A stretch of 13,463 bases of DNA from Pseudomonadota bacterium (GTDB taxonomy: Bacteria > Pseudomonadota > Gammaproteobacteria > Steroidobacterales > Steroidobacteraceae), in the NCBI GenBank assembly GCA_021792815.1, contig JAJYTX010000031.1:1-13463 (forward strand), read 5' to 3'. The notes under the pieces are model-generated. The model ran no database searches. It worked only from the letters and a program-made list of their open reading frames with translations, and was not told where the DNA came from. Made by a program: the position numbers and the translations under genes. Positions 1 through 7,739 of this stretch are shown piece by piece (position 1 is the stretch's first letter; each line of letters opens with the position of its first letter).

Positions 1-1103
1 ACGGACTGCAGGATCAGCAGGCGGCGCTGCGCTGGGTGCAGCGCAACATCGCGCGGTTCGGCGGAAATCCGCACAACGTCACCCTCGATGGCACCTCCGC
101 GGGCGGCGCGAGCGTGTGCGAGCAGGCCGTCTCCCCGACCGCCAGGGGGTTGTTCGAGCGAGGCATCGCCCGCAGTGGGTTTTACAACTCCGGCGTCGGC
201 CCCAACCCGGTCTGGCAGGCCGCCGACTGCAAGTCGCAACTGCTCAGCGAGGCCGAGGCCCAACGCCTGGGCGCGCTGCTCGCGGCAAAGGTCGGCTGCG
301 GAGCGTCCCGTAAGGTCGCCGCCTGCCTGCGCCGCGTGCCCGCGGCGACCCTGGTCGAGGAGGGCTCGCAACTGCTCGCGCCGGGCACCCGCGGCACGAT
401 CGCCCCGACGCTCAACGGCACGACCCTGCCGATGTCGCCGGCGAAGGCGTTCGCCACCGGTCAGCTCAACCCCGTCCGGCTGATCGTCGGCGTCGACCGC
501 GATGAGATCAACGGCGGCGTGGGCGCCCCGTCGGTCATCGCGACCACGCCGCGGCAGTACCGCAGGCTCGTGCGGCAGAAGTACGGCCCGCTCGCCGCGC
601 GGGTGATGCGGCGCTATCCGCTGGATCGCTTCCCGACGCCCTCGGCGTTCATCGCCTATCGCACCCTGGTGGCCGACGCGGACTCGGTCTGCCCGGCGCT
701 CGTCGCCGATCGCAACCTGGCCCGTTATATTCCCGTGTACGCCTACGAGGTCGATGATGCCGGCGCTCCGGCGACCTACCTCGGCGGCACGCTGCCGTGG
801 GGGGCCTATCACGGCACCGGAGGCAGCGCCGATCCCGGCCCCGGGGGCGCCCGGAGCGAGGCGGGACAGGACGCCGATCACCTCGCGCTCACCGCCCAGG
901 TGCGGGCGGAGTGGACCGGTTTCGCCCGCCGTGGCAACCCGACGGGGCCTGGCTCCCCATTCTGGCCCCGCTTCACGCTGAAGCATCCGATGGTGATGTC
1001 GCTCAACGCGGCGGGCGACAGTGTGCTCGTTCCGGCCTCGGTCATCGCCGCGCAGCATCACTGCGCGTTCTGGGACTCGGTCACTGTGGTGCCGCGTCAT
1101 TGA
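1..1103 (+). CDS. Type B carboxylesterase / para-nitrobenzyl esterase family, 5' end outside window
   Basis: Hydrolyses carboxylic esters (alpha/beta hydrolase fold); the natural substrate cannot be told. The frame is open from base 3 and begins with GLQDQQAALRW VQRNIARFGG, the family's conserved stretch before the nucleophile elbow. The elbow is GTSAGG with the catalytic Ser at 96-98; Thr stands where most members have Glu (GESAGG). The acidic triad member is probably the Glu in VGVDRDEI (about 490-515), and the His is in GAYHG (about 805-820). The C-terminal part has the usual FARRGNPTGPGSPFWPRF and a closing CAFWD. Cys pairs around 228, 298 and 318 could form disulfides, in keeping with an exported enzyme, but the N-terminus and any signal peptide lie upstream of the window. 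About 366 residues are visible; family members usually have about 500-550, so roughly a third is missing. It ends with TGA, and a GC hairpin covers the stop. Confidence 0.9.
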   Translation, partial: GLQDQQAALRWVQRNIARFGGNPHNVTLDGTSAGGASVCEQAVSPTARGLFERGIARSGFYNSGVGPNPVWQAADCKSQLLSEAEAQRLGALLAAKVGCGASRKVAACLRRVPAATLVEEGSQLLAPGTRGTIAPTLNGTTLPMSPAKAFATGQLNPVRLIVGVDRDEINGGVGAPSVIATTPRQYRRLVRQKYGPLAARVMRRYPLDRFPTPSAFIAYRTLVADADSVCPALVADRNLARYIPVYAYEVDDAGAPATYLGGTLPWGAYHGTGGSADPGPGGARSEAGQDADHLALTAQVRAEWTGFARRGNPTGPGSPFWPRFTLKHPMVMSLNAAGDSVLVPASVIAAQHHCAFWDSVTVVPRH

Positions 1104-1122
1104 GCGCGGTGCCGGCGCGCTC
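1102..1122 (+). terminator. GC-rich hairpin over the esterase stop codon, possible weak terminator
   Basis: GAGCGCG (1102-1108), a 7-base loop, then CGCGCTC (1116-1122) form a perfect 7-bp stem that starts inside the TGA stop. No T-run follows, so this is not a canonical intrinsic terminator. It could act as a 3'-end stabiliser or help Rho-dependent termination. Confidence 0.3.
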
Positions 1123-1135
1123 GTCGAGGCACGGA

Positions 1136-1158
1136 TCTCACCGGCAGGCCGGTCTCAC
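1136..1158. repeat. Inverted repeat flanked by TCTCAC direct repeats upstream of the aldo/keto reductase
   Basis: ACCGGC (1140-1145), AG, GCCGGT (1148-1153) is a perfect 6-bp-arm inverted repeat. TCTCAC occurs at 1136-1141 and again at 1153-1158, overlapping both ends. The element sits 20-43 bases before the ATG of the next gene, where an operator or a leader hairpin would lie. A chance origin is possible in DNA this GC-rich. Confidence 0.3.
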
Positions 1159-1178
1159 GGACAGTAAAGAGGTAGCGT

Positions 1179-2174
1179 ATGGAACAGATGTGGATCGGCT
1201 GCTCGGGAATCGAGACGTCGCGTATCGGCCTCGGCACCTGGGCGATCGGCGGCACGCTGTGGGGCGGCACCGACGAGGCGGAATCGATCGCCGCCATCCG
1301 CGCGGCGGTCGAGCGCGGCGTGACGCTGATCGATACCGCCCCGGTGTACGGCTTCGGGCGCTCCGAGGAGATCATCGGCAAGGCGCTCGCCGAGGGCGGA
1401 TTGCGCCGGCGGGTGAGCATCGCGAGCAAGCTCGGTCTCGCCTGGCGGGACGGCCGGCCGTTCCGCGATGCGCGTCCGGCGCGGATCCGGCAGGAGGTCG
1501 AGGACTCGCTGCGGCGCCTGCGCACCGATGTCATCGATCTGTATCAGGTGCACTGGCCGGACCCGGCCACACCGGTGGCCGAAACCGCCGGCGCGCTCGA
1601 GGCGCTGCGTCGCGCGGGCAAGATCCGGGCGATCGGTGTCAGCAACTATGCGCCCGAGCAGATGGAGGCCTTCCGTGCGCTCGCGCAGCTCGATGCGGTG
1701 CAGTCGCCCTACAATCTGTTCGAGCGCCAGATCGAGGCGGACGTGCTGCCGTATGCGGCGCGAACCGGTCTGACGGTGCTCAGCTACGGGGCGCTGTGCC
1801 GCGGACTGCTCAGCGGCACGATGTCGGTGCACAGAGCGTTCGCGGGGGATGACCTGCGCAACATCGACCCGAAGTTCCAGGGCGAGCGGTTCCGGCAGTA
1901 TCTGGCCGCGGTCGAGCGGCTGGACGCGCTCGCCCGCGAGCGCTTCGGCCGATCGGTGCTCGCCCTCGCGCTGCGCTGGGTGCTCGACCAGGGCCCGACC
2001 GTCGCCTTGTGGGGCGCACGGCGCCCCGAGCAACTCGCGCCGATCGGCGAGATCGAGGGCTGGCACCTCGATGAGGCGGCCCGGACGGAGATCGAGACGA
2101 TCCTCAGGGAGTGCGTGCGCGATCCGGTCTCCGCGCAGTTCATGGCGCCGCCGGCGCGCCCGCCGGCGCCCTAG
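1179..2174 (+). CDS. Aldo/keto reductase family oxidoreductase
   Basis: A 331-residue NADPH-type aldo/keto reductase with a TIM-barrel fold, reducing aldehydes or ketones in the cytoplasm; the substrate is unknown. The catalytic tetrad is complete: Asp52 and Tyr57 in DTAPVYG, Lys84 in ASKLG and His125 in YQVHWPD. The family sequences IGVSNYAPEQM and SPYNLFERQ follow, then SYGALCRGLLSG, where Cys replaces the Gly of the common PLGRGLLTG. The length and motifs resemble the YajO/IolS/GSP69 branch. The ATG at 1179 is chosen because AAAGAGG lies 6 bases upstream (1166-1172). The C-terminus ends in an Ala/Pro-rich tail (PPARPPAP). The gene is 75 bases after the esterase on the same strand, so co-transcription is possible, although hairpins lie between them. 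Confidence 0.93.
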   Translation: MEQMWIGCSGIETSRIGLGTWAIGGTLWGGTDEAESIAAIRAAVERGVTLIDTAPVYGFGRSEEIIGKALAEGGLRRRVSIASKLGLAWRDGRPFRDARPARIRQEVEDSLRRLRTDVIDLYQVHWPDPATPVAETAGALEALRRAGKIRAIGVSNYAPEQMEAFRALAQLDAVQSPYNLFERQIEADVLPYAARTGLTVLSYGALCRGLLSGTMSVHRAFAGDDLRNIDPKFQGERFRQYLAAVERLDALARERFGRSVLALALRWVLDQGPTVALWGARRPEQLAPIGEIEGWHLDEAARTEIETILRECVRDPVSAQFMAPPARPPAP

Positions 2175-2180
2175 GCGCCG
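2164..2180 (+). terminator. GC-rich hairpin over the aldo/keto reductase stop codon
   Basis: CGGCGCC (2164-2170), CTA, GGCGCCG (2174-2180) form a perfect 7-bp stem with a 3-base loop that spans the TAG stop (2172-2174). There is no T-run after it, so termination would have to be Rho-assisted, or the hairpin serves mRNA stability. Confidence 0.3.
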
Positions 2181-2278
2181 CCGCGGCACGACTGCGCAGC
2201 GCCTGCGGGACGCAGCGGGGGTGCTGCCGCGCACGCCCGGAACACGAGCGCAGCTGGCGCGCCCGCGGCGCCATCCGG

Positions 2279-2284
2279 TACACT
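2279..2284 (+). promoter_or_regulatory. Putative -10 element just ahead of the small membrane protein gene
   Basis: TACACT (4 of 6 matches to TATAAT) ends 7 bases before the ATG at 2292. If used, the transcript would start at or within a few bases of the start codon, giving a leaderless or nearly leaderless mRNA. No good -35 hexamer is visible 16-18 bases upstream. Confidence 0.35.
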
Positions 2285-2291
2285 GATCGCC

Positions 2292-2585
2292 ATGAAAACC
2301 GGGATTCTGGCGGTCGTCGCGGCGGTGCTCGCCGTGGTCGCGGTGGCATTCGCATTCCATTTCGAGCTCAGTGCCCGCTCACGCATCGACAGCGAACTGC
2401 GCGGCTTGCGCACGCGGACGGTCACCGACCTCGATCGCCACCTGATCAGTCCCGTGCAGGCCGCCGCGATCGAGCGCCGGCTCGGTCAGGCGCGTGCGCA
2501 GATCCAGCGCGACGACGTGCTCGGCGCGCAGAAACTGTTGAGTGGCGTCAAGGCTGCCTTGAGAACCGGGACCCGCGCGGCCTGA
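2292..2585 (+). CDS. Small single-pass membrane protein of unknown function
   Basis: 97 residues, family not recognised. Residues 4-23 (GILAVVAAVLAVVAVAFAFH) form one hydrophobic segment, either an uncleaved anchor or a signal peptide without an obvious cleavage motif. The remaining 70 residues are charged and look helical: SRIDSELRGLRTRTVTDLDR, then ERRLGQARAQIQRDD and GAQKLLSGVKAALR, consistent with a short coiled-coil or helical-hairpin domain in the periplasm. No ribosome binding site is seen ahead of the ATG; a TACACT -10-like element is immediately upstream. It follows the aldo/keto reductase by 117 bases and is convergent with the last exporter gene (94 bases between stops). It may have its own promoter. 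No function is proposed. Confidence 0.65.
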   Translation: MKTGILAVVAAVLAVVAVAFAFHFELSARSRIDSELRGLRTRTVTDLDRHLISPVQAAAIERRLGQARAQIQRDDVLGAQKLLSGVKAALRTGTRAA

Positions 2586-2679
2586 TCCGGCTCACGCCGG
2601 GCATTCCGGGCGGCGCGCAGGCGTTGCACCGTGGCAGGCCCGCAGCGATTGCGTCGGCCGCGGACGGTGGATTCAAACC

Positions 2680-3795
2680 CTAATACACACGTCTGCGGAA
2701 CAGCCACCCGGCGGCGGCCAGGCTGACCGCGGCGGTGGCGGCGAGCGCGGCGTATTCCGGCATGAACGCACCGGGGCCCGAGCCCTCGAGAAAGGCGCCG
2801 CGGACGATGATCAGGATGTGGCGCATCGGATTGAGCCAGGTCAGCGCCTGGATCAGCGGCGGCATGTTGGCGATCGGGGTGGCGAATCCCGACAGCACGA
2901 TCGAGGGCACCATGAACAGGAACGCCCCGAGCAGGGCCTGCTGCTGGGTCACCGCGATCGAGGAGATCATCAGGCCGATGCCGATCACCGCGGCCACGAA
3001 CAGGAACAGGCCGAGGTACAGCGCGAACAGGCTGCCGCGCAGCGGCACGTCGAACCAGAACACCGCCGCGAGAATGATGACCGAGGCCTCGACGCCGCCG
3101 ATCAGCAGCCCCGGCAGACCCTTGCCGAGCAGAATCTCGCCCTGGGTGAAGGGGGTGACGAGCAGCTGGTCGAACGTCCCGGCTTCACGCTCGCGTGCGA
3201 CCGACAGACCCACGACCAGCAGCGTCACCACCTGGGTCAGCACGGCGATGATGCCGGGTACGATGAACCACTGCGAGCTCAGCGTTGGGTTGTAGCGGGC
3301 ACGGATGTCGAGCCGCGCCGGCGCGGCAGCGCCGCCGTGCTTCTGCAGCCATTGCAGACTGAACTGCGTGATGATCGAGTTGGCATAGCCGAGGACGATG
3401 AGCGCGGTGTTCGAATCACGGCCGTCGACGATGAGCTGCACGGGCGCCGGCTGACCGGTGAGCAGGTCGCGCGTGAAGCGCGGATCGATCGACAGCACCA
3501 GGTCCACCCGGCGCGAGTCGATGAGCGGGGTGATCTGGCGCGCGCTGTCGACCACCGCGGCCTGCGTGAACACCCGCGAACCGAGAAAGCGGGCCACCAG
3601 ATCGCGCGAGGCCTGGCTGTGATCCCGGTTGTACACGGCAATCGGCACCCGGTTCAGATCGAAGGTTGCGGCGTAGCCGAATACGATCAGCTGGATGAGG
3701 GGCGGGACGATCAGCACCATCCGGCTCCTGGGGTCCTTCAGGACCGCCAGCAGCTCCTTGACGATGAGCGCCAGTACGGCTCGGCCCATGCGCAT
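2680..3795 (-). CDS. ybhR: ABC-2 type permease, YbhR-like subunit
   Basis: A 371-residue inner-membrane permease, the second of two non-identical transmembrane subunits of the exporter. Residues 13-25 hold KELLAVLKDPRSR, the cytoplasmic elbow helix. The first membrane segment is about 26-45, followed by a periplasmic domain of about 130 residues containing VDGRDSNTA, matching the YbhR family. Five further membrane segments fill the C-terminal half. REREAGTFDQLLVTP (201-215) is the coupling-helix motif of ABC-2 permeases, and the protein ends FRRRVY as YbhR ends FRRKVM. The ATG at 3795 shares one base with the preceding stop (TGATG), so translation is probably coupled; a second ATG at 3789 is possible. 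This is the last gene of the operon, and no T-rich terminator is seen after it. Confidence 0.93.
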   Translation of the reverse strand: MRMGRAVLALIVKELLAVLKDPRSRMVLIVPPLIQLIVFGYAATFDLNRVPIAVYNRDHSQASRDLVARFLGSRVFTQAAVVDSARQITPLIDSRRVDLVLSIDPRFTRDLLTGQPAPVQLIVDGRDSNTALIVLGYANSIITQFSLQWLQKHGGAAAPARLDIRARYNPTLSSQWFIVPGIIAVLTQVVTLLVVGLSVAREREAGTFDQLLVTPFTQGEILLGKGLPGLLIGGVEASVIILAAVFWFDVPLRGSLFALYLGLFLFVAAVIGIGLMISSIAVTQQQALLGAFLFMVPSIVLSGFATPIANMPPLIQALTWLNPMRHILIIVRGAFLEGSGPGAFMPEYAALAATAAVSLAAAGWLFRRRVY

Positions 3796-4916
3796 CAGTC
3801 CAGACGCTTGCGCGCGCGCAGCCGCGCGGCGCCGAGAAACACGACGGCCATGACGGCGAGCGCCAGCGCGTTCGGCAGGATCACCGACCAGATGTCCCCG
3901 GCGAGAAACAGGCTTTGCAGGCTGGCCACGAAGTAGCGCGCCGCGACCACGTGCGTCAGCAGCCGGATCGGCCACGGCATGCTGCCGATATCGAACACGA
4001 AGCCCGAGAGGATGAACGCCGGCAGAAAGGTGACGATGATCGCGATCTGTCCGGCCACGAACTGATTGCGCGCGACGCTCGAGATCAGCAGGCCCATGCC
4101 GAGCGCGGCCAGCAGGAACAGCGCCGACACCGCCGTCAGCACCAGCAGCGAGCCGTGGAAGGGCACCCCGAACAGTGCCACCGCCAGAACCAGTGTCGCG
4201 AGCATGCCGCCCATCCCGAGCAGGAAGTACGGCACCAGCTTCGCGAGCAGGATTTCGCGCAGGCTGGCCCGGGTGACCATCAGCGCCTCGAGCGTGCCGC
4301 GCTCCCACTCGCGCGCAATCACCAGCGCGGTGAGCAGCGCCCCGGTGAGCGTCATGACGATGGCGATGAGCCCCGGCACCAGGTAGTCGCGGCTGCGCAC
4401 CGCCGGGTTGAACCGGACCCGCGGCTCGACCTCGACGGGCAGTCCCCGGCGCACCCCCTGCTCACGGGCGCGCATCGTCAGCCAGTTGGCCCAGCTCTGG
4501 CGCAGGTAACCCTCGATCAGCCGCGCGGTGTTCGCATCGACACCGTTGACGATGACGCCGATCGGTGCGTCGCCGGCGGCGGTGAGCTCGCGGCTGAAGT
4601 TCGAGCGGAACCAGATGATCCCGCTCACCCGGTCGGCATCGAACGCGCGGTCGGCGCTCTGGATGGTGTGAAAGGACTCCGTGTTGAAGTACGGCGTGCC
4701 GCGCAGCTGCGCTACGAAGCTCTCGGTGAGCGTGTCCGGCTGCTCGATGACCACCGCGAGGGGAACGCGGTGCGGGTCGAGTGTGACGCCGTAACCGAAG
4801 ATGATGAGCAGCATGGCGGGCAGCACAAAGGCGATCGCGAGCGCCGAGGGATCGCGGATGATCTGCAGCGCTTCCTTGCGCAGCAGCCCGGCGAGGCGTT
4901 CGAGCGACTCGCTCAC
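3795..4916 (-). CDS. ybhS: ABC-2 type permease, YbhS-like subunit
   Basis: A 373-residue inner-membrane permease, the first permease of the exporter. The elbow helix carries RKEALQIIRDPSAL, and the first membrane segment (AFVLPAMLLIIFGYGV) is at about residues 28-44. A large periplasmic domain with GVDANTARLIEGY follows, then five membrane segments. The coupling motif is REWERGTLEALMVT, and the C-terminus AARYFVASLQSLFLAGDI is nearly the YbhS consensus. The ATPase TGA overlaps a GTG in the pattern GTGA, and this GTG (4916) is taken as the start because the homologous region begins right after it. The open frame continues far upstream, but only as an antisense-like reading of the ATPase gene. 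It overlaps the next permease by one base. Confidence 0.93.
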   Translation of the reverse strand: MSESLERLAGLLRKEALQIIRDPSALAIAFVLPAMLLIIFGYGVTLDPHRVPLAVVIEQPDTLTESFVAQLRGTPYFNTESFHTIQSADRAFDADRVSGIIWFRSNFSRELTAAGDAPIGVIVNGVDANTARLIEGYLRQSWANWLTMRAREQGVRRGLPVEVEPRVRFNPAVRSRDYLVPGLIAIVMTLTGALLTALVIAREWERGTLEALMVTRASLREILLAKLVPYFLLGMGGMLATLVLAVALFGVPFHGSLLVLTAVSALFLLAALGMGLLISSVARNQFVAGQIAIIVTFLPAFILSGFVFDIGSMPWPIRLLTHVVAARYFVASLQSLFLAGDIWSVILPNALALAVMAVVFLGAARLRARKRLD

Positions 4917-6688
4917 GCGGCCTGCGGCCGCGCGGCCGCCTCGAGCAACGCGATGAAGGCGTCTTCCATGGTCGGCTCGGGATGAGCCGCGCTGCGCGCG
5001 CGCGCCTTGAGGCTGTCCGGATCGCCGGCGGCGAGCACCCGGCCCTGGGCGAGCACGGCGAGCCGGTCGCAGTATTCGGCTTCCTCCATGAAATGGGTGG
5101 TGACCAGCACGGTGACCCCGGACTCGGCGAGCGCGTTGATCCGCCGCCAGAACTCGCGGCGGGCGAGCGGATCGACGCCCGATGTCGGCTCGTCGAGAAA
5201 CAGGATCTGCGGCTGGTGCATCAGGGCGCAGGCGAGCGCCAGGCGCTGCTTGAATCCGAGCGGCAGCTCGCGGCTCACGGCATCGGCGTGCGGGCCGAGC
5301 GCGAACTCCTCGAGCGCCCAGGCGATGCGGGCGCGGCGCTGCGGATCGCGCAGCCGGTAGGCGCTCGCGAAGAAGCGCAGGTTCTCGAGCACCGACAGGT
5401 CCGCATACAGCGAGAACTTCTGCGCCATGTAGCCGATGCGTCCGCGCGCGGAGGCCGCCGCGTGGCGCAGATCGTAACCGGCGACGCGCAGCGTGCCGCC
5501 CGAGGCCGGCAGCAGTCCGCACAGCATCCGGAAGGTGGTCGATTTGCCGGCGCCGTTGGCCCCGAGCAGTCCGAAGATCTCGCCGCGACGCACGGCGAAG
5601 GAGACGGCGTCGACGGCGAGGAAGTCTCCGAAGCGCCGTGTCAGACGCTCGGCGAGGATCACCGGCTCCTCGCCGGCCGCCTTGCCGTGCGCGCCGGCCG
5701 GTCTTGCCGCGGCGATCGACTGCGCCGGTGTCACGGCGGCTGCCGCGGTGCTCTTGAGCATCGCGACGAAGCTGTCCTCGAAGCGCGGCGGAACCGCCAC
5801 GATGCTCAGGGCCTGTCCCTCGGGGGGCAGCGAGGCGGGCGGCGGCCCGGCCGCCGCGGTGACGATACGCACGAACGCACCCTGGACGGTGGCGTCGATC
5901 ACGCCCGGCGTCTGAGCGAGCCGCGCCTGCAGCTGGCGCCGGCTCAGGCCGGCGGCCGTGACCTGGAAGCTGCGTCCGAGGGTTCTCGCCGCGAAGCGGG
6001 CCGGATCGCTGGCGGCGACCAGCCGCCCTTCGTGCAGCAACAGCACGCTCCGGCAGCGCTCGGCCTCGTCCAGGTACGACGTGCTCACCAGGGCCGTGAG
6101 CCGCTCGGTGCGCACCAGGTGATCGATGATCGCCCACAGCTCGCGCCGCGAGACCGGATCGACGCCGACGGTCGGCTCATCGAGCAGCAGCAGCTGCGGG
6201 ATGCGCACCAGCGTGCAGGCGAGCCCGAGCTTCTGTTTCATGCCGCCGGAGAGCTGCCCGGCCAGCCGCTCCAGGAACGGCGCGAGCCCGGTCATGTGCA
6301 TCAGTTCCCCGCCGCGCGCGTCCCGCTCGGCCGGGGACACATTCTGCACCTTCGCGTATAACTCGAGGTTCTCCCGCACGGTGAGATCCTCGTACAGTCC
6401 GAAGCGCTGCGGCATGTAGCCGATGTGCAGGCGCGCCGCGTCAGGATCCCGGGCGACGTCCTGTCCGAGGACCTGGATGCGCCCGCTCTGCAGGCGCAGC
6501 AGTCCGGCCACCAGGCGTAACAGCGTCGTCTTGCCCGCCCCATCCGGGCCGATGAGTCCGGTCACGGTTCCCGTTTCAACGTGGGCGGTGACCTCTGCCA
6601 GCGCCGTGTCGGTTCGCGCACGGCTCCGGAAGACATGGGAGACGTTCTCGACCGATAGCGCCGGCGATGAGTCACTGGCCGCGGGCAC
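4913..6688 (-). CDS. ybhF: Fused double ABC ATPase of a YbhFSR-type exporter
   Basis: A 591-residue cytoplasmic protein with two nucleotide-binding domains in one chain, powering the two permeases. Domain 1: Walker A GPDGAGKTT (47-55), Q-loop Gln94, signature LSGGMKQ (146-152), Walker B LLLLDEP (166-172). Domain 2: Walker A GANGAGKST (376-384), Q-loop Gln423, signature LPLGFKQ (475-481), Walker B ILFLDEP (495-501), H-loop His532. Domain 1 has Ser204 where the H-loop His should be, and domain 2 has LPLG instead of LSGG. Both changes fall on the same composite ATP site, and as I recall both are also in E. coli YbhF. A linker of about 100 residues holds PPRFEDSF, the family's inter-domain motif. 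The start is GTG at 6688, with GGAGGT (6693-6698) four bases upstream. It overlaps the fusion-protein gene by 17 bases and the next permease by 4. Confidence 0.95.
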   Translation of the reverse strand: MPAASDSSPALSVENVSHVFRSRARTDTALAEVTAHVETGTVTGLIGPDGAGKTTLLRLVAGLLRLQSGRIQVLGQDVARDPDAARLHIGYMPQRFGLYEDLTVRENLELYAKVQNVSPAERDARGGELMHMTGLAPFLERLAGQLSGGMKQKLGLACTLVRIPQLLLLDEPTVGVDPVSRRELWAIIDHLVRTERLTALVSTSYLDEAERCRSVLLLHEGRLVAASDPARFAARTLGRSFQVTAAGLSRRQLQARLAQTPGVIDATVQGAFVRIVTAAAGPPPASLPPEGQALSIVAVPPRFEDSFVAMLKSTAAAAVTPAQSIAAARPAGAHGKAAGEEPVILAERLTRRFGDFLAVDAVSFAVRRGEIFGLLGANGAGKSTTFRMLCGLLPASGGTLRVAGYDLRHAAASARGRIGYMAQKFSLYADLSVLENLRFFASAYRLRDPQRRARIAWALEEFALGPHADAVSRELPLGFKQRLALACALMHQPQILFLDEPTSGVDPLARREFWRRINALAESGVTVLVTTHFMEEAEYCDRLAVLAQGRVLAAGDPDSLKARARSAAHPEPTMEDAFIALLEAAARPQAA

Positions 6689-7739
6689 CCTGACCTCCGC
6701 AGGAGGGTGCGGCAGGATCCGTTGCGCCCGCCGCGGCGCCGGCCCGATGGCCCAGGTCGATGGTCACCGTGGCCGGCATCCCTAGGCGCAGCTCCCCGCG
6801 TGAATCGCACGCGTAGATGCGCACCTGATAGACCAGCTGCGTGCGCAGCTGCGCGGTCTCTACGGTCTTCGGCGTGAATTGCGCGGTGGGCGAGAGATAT
6901 CCGACCCAACCACGGTAGCGGTGGCCGGGAAAGCTGTCGGTGCTGATCACCGCGGGCATGCCGAGCGCGATCCGGCCGAGATCCGGCTCCGGCACGTAAG
7001 CGCGCACCCACAGCGGCGAGGTGAGCGCGAGGGTGTAGACCGGTGTGCTCGGAGATGCCATGTCACCGGGCTCGAGAATGCGGTCCTCGATCACGCCGGT
7101 GGCGGGTGCGTAGAGGCGGGTGTCGGCGAGCTCGCGTGCGGCCAATGCGGCCTGGGCCATCGCGGCGCGGTAGGCACTGCGCGCCGCGAGGATGTCCTCG
7201 TGGCGCGGCCCCAGCACGGCGAGCCGGTACGCCTGCCGCGCGGCGTCATAGCGGCCGCGCGCGGCCCGCAGCGCCGCGCGGGCATCGTCCCGATCCTGCC
7301 TCGAGGCGATGCCCTGCGGGAGCAGCGCCAGGGTGCGCGCGTCGTTGATCCGGGCATTGCGGTAGAGCGCGCGCAGGCTGTCCATGTTCGCCTGGGCCTG
7401 CGCGATTTCCTGTGGCCGTGAGCCGTGCAGCAACCGCGCCAGGACGGCCTTCAGGTGCGCCGCGTTGTGCTGCGCTTCGGCCAGGCGGGCGAGGTAGCGG
7501 GTGTCATCGATGCGGGCGATCAGCTCGCCCTTGCGGACCCGGGCGCCCTCCACGACGTTCATCTGCGTGACACGGCCCGCATCGTTGAACGCGGGGGCGA
7601 CTTCCCAGATGTCGACATTGCCGTAGAGCGTCAGTTGCCGTGAGGGGCTGGCGGGGTGGATCCACCAGTACAGGAGGCTGGCCGCGAGGGCGAGGCCCAC
7701 TGCTGCGGCGGCCGCGACGAGACGTCGGCGTGGGGTCAT
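6672..7739 (-). CDS. ybhG: HlyD-family membrane fusion protein, YbhG-like
   Basis: A 355-residue periplasmic adaptor that bridges the inner-membrane ABC exporter and the outer membrane channel. RRR at 4-6 precedes one hydrophobic segment (about 7-27) that anchors it. LTLYGNVDI (36-44) is the YbhG start of the first barrel/lipoyl half. A long Ala/Arg-rich helical stretch (about 75-215) is the coiled-coil hairpin, and SPLWVRAYVPEPDLG lies in the barrel domain. SPTAQFTPKTVET (283-295) is almost identical to the YbhG signature. The chain ends in a Gly/Ala-rich tail with one Cys. The ATG at 7739 overlaps the upstream TGA (ATGA) and is preferred over an in-frame upstream start at 7820, which would add a non-homologous extension inside the outer membrane gene. 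Confidence 0.94.
   Translation of the reverse strand: MTPRRRLVAAAAAVGLALAASLLYWWIHPASPSRQLTLYGNVDIWEVAPAFNDAGRVTQMNVVEGARVRKGELIARIDDTRYLARLAEAQHNAAHLKAVLARLLHGSRPQEIAQAQANMDSLRALYRNARINDARTLALLPQGIASRQDRDDARAALRAARGRYDAARQAYRLAVLGPRHEDILAARSAYRAAMAQAALAARELADTRLYAPATGVIEDRILEPGDMASPSTPVYTLALTSPLWVRAYVPEPDLGRIALGMPAVISTDSFPGHRYRGWVGYLSPTAQFTPKTVETAQLRTQLVYQVRIYACDSRGELRLGMPATVTIDLGHRAGAAAGATDPAAPSCGGQGARGQ

Noticed and set aside
2586..2679. Bidirectional terminator between the small membrane protein and the exporter operon
   Set aside because: Only short CCGG-type stems with mismatches and no T-run on either strand; nothing supports a terminator call.
3796..4308. Upstream extension of the last permease reading frame to 4308
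   Set aside because: The extension is antiparallel-frame noise inside the preceding permease gene; homology to YbhR starts right after the ATG at 3795.
4917..6137. Upstream extension of the first permease reading frame to 6137
   Set aside because: It runs through the ATPase gene in another frame and has Arg/Ala/Gly-rich non-homologous composition; the GTG at 4916 starts the conserved protein.
4982..6361. Plus-strand open frame of 459 codons opposite the ABC ATPase
   Set aside because: Same cause: it mirrors the ybhF gene and lacks recognisable domains.
4913..6688. Reading the degenerate LPLG signature and missing H-loop His as a decaying pseudogene
   Set aside because: The frame is intact over 591 codons, all other motifs are present, and the same two changes occur in E. 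coli YbhF as I recall it.
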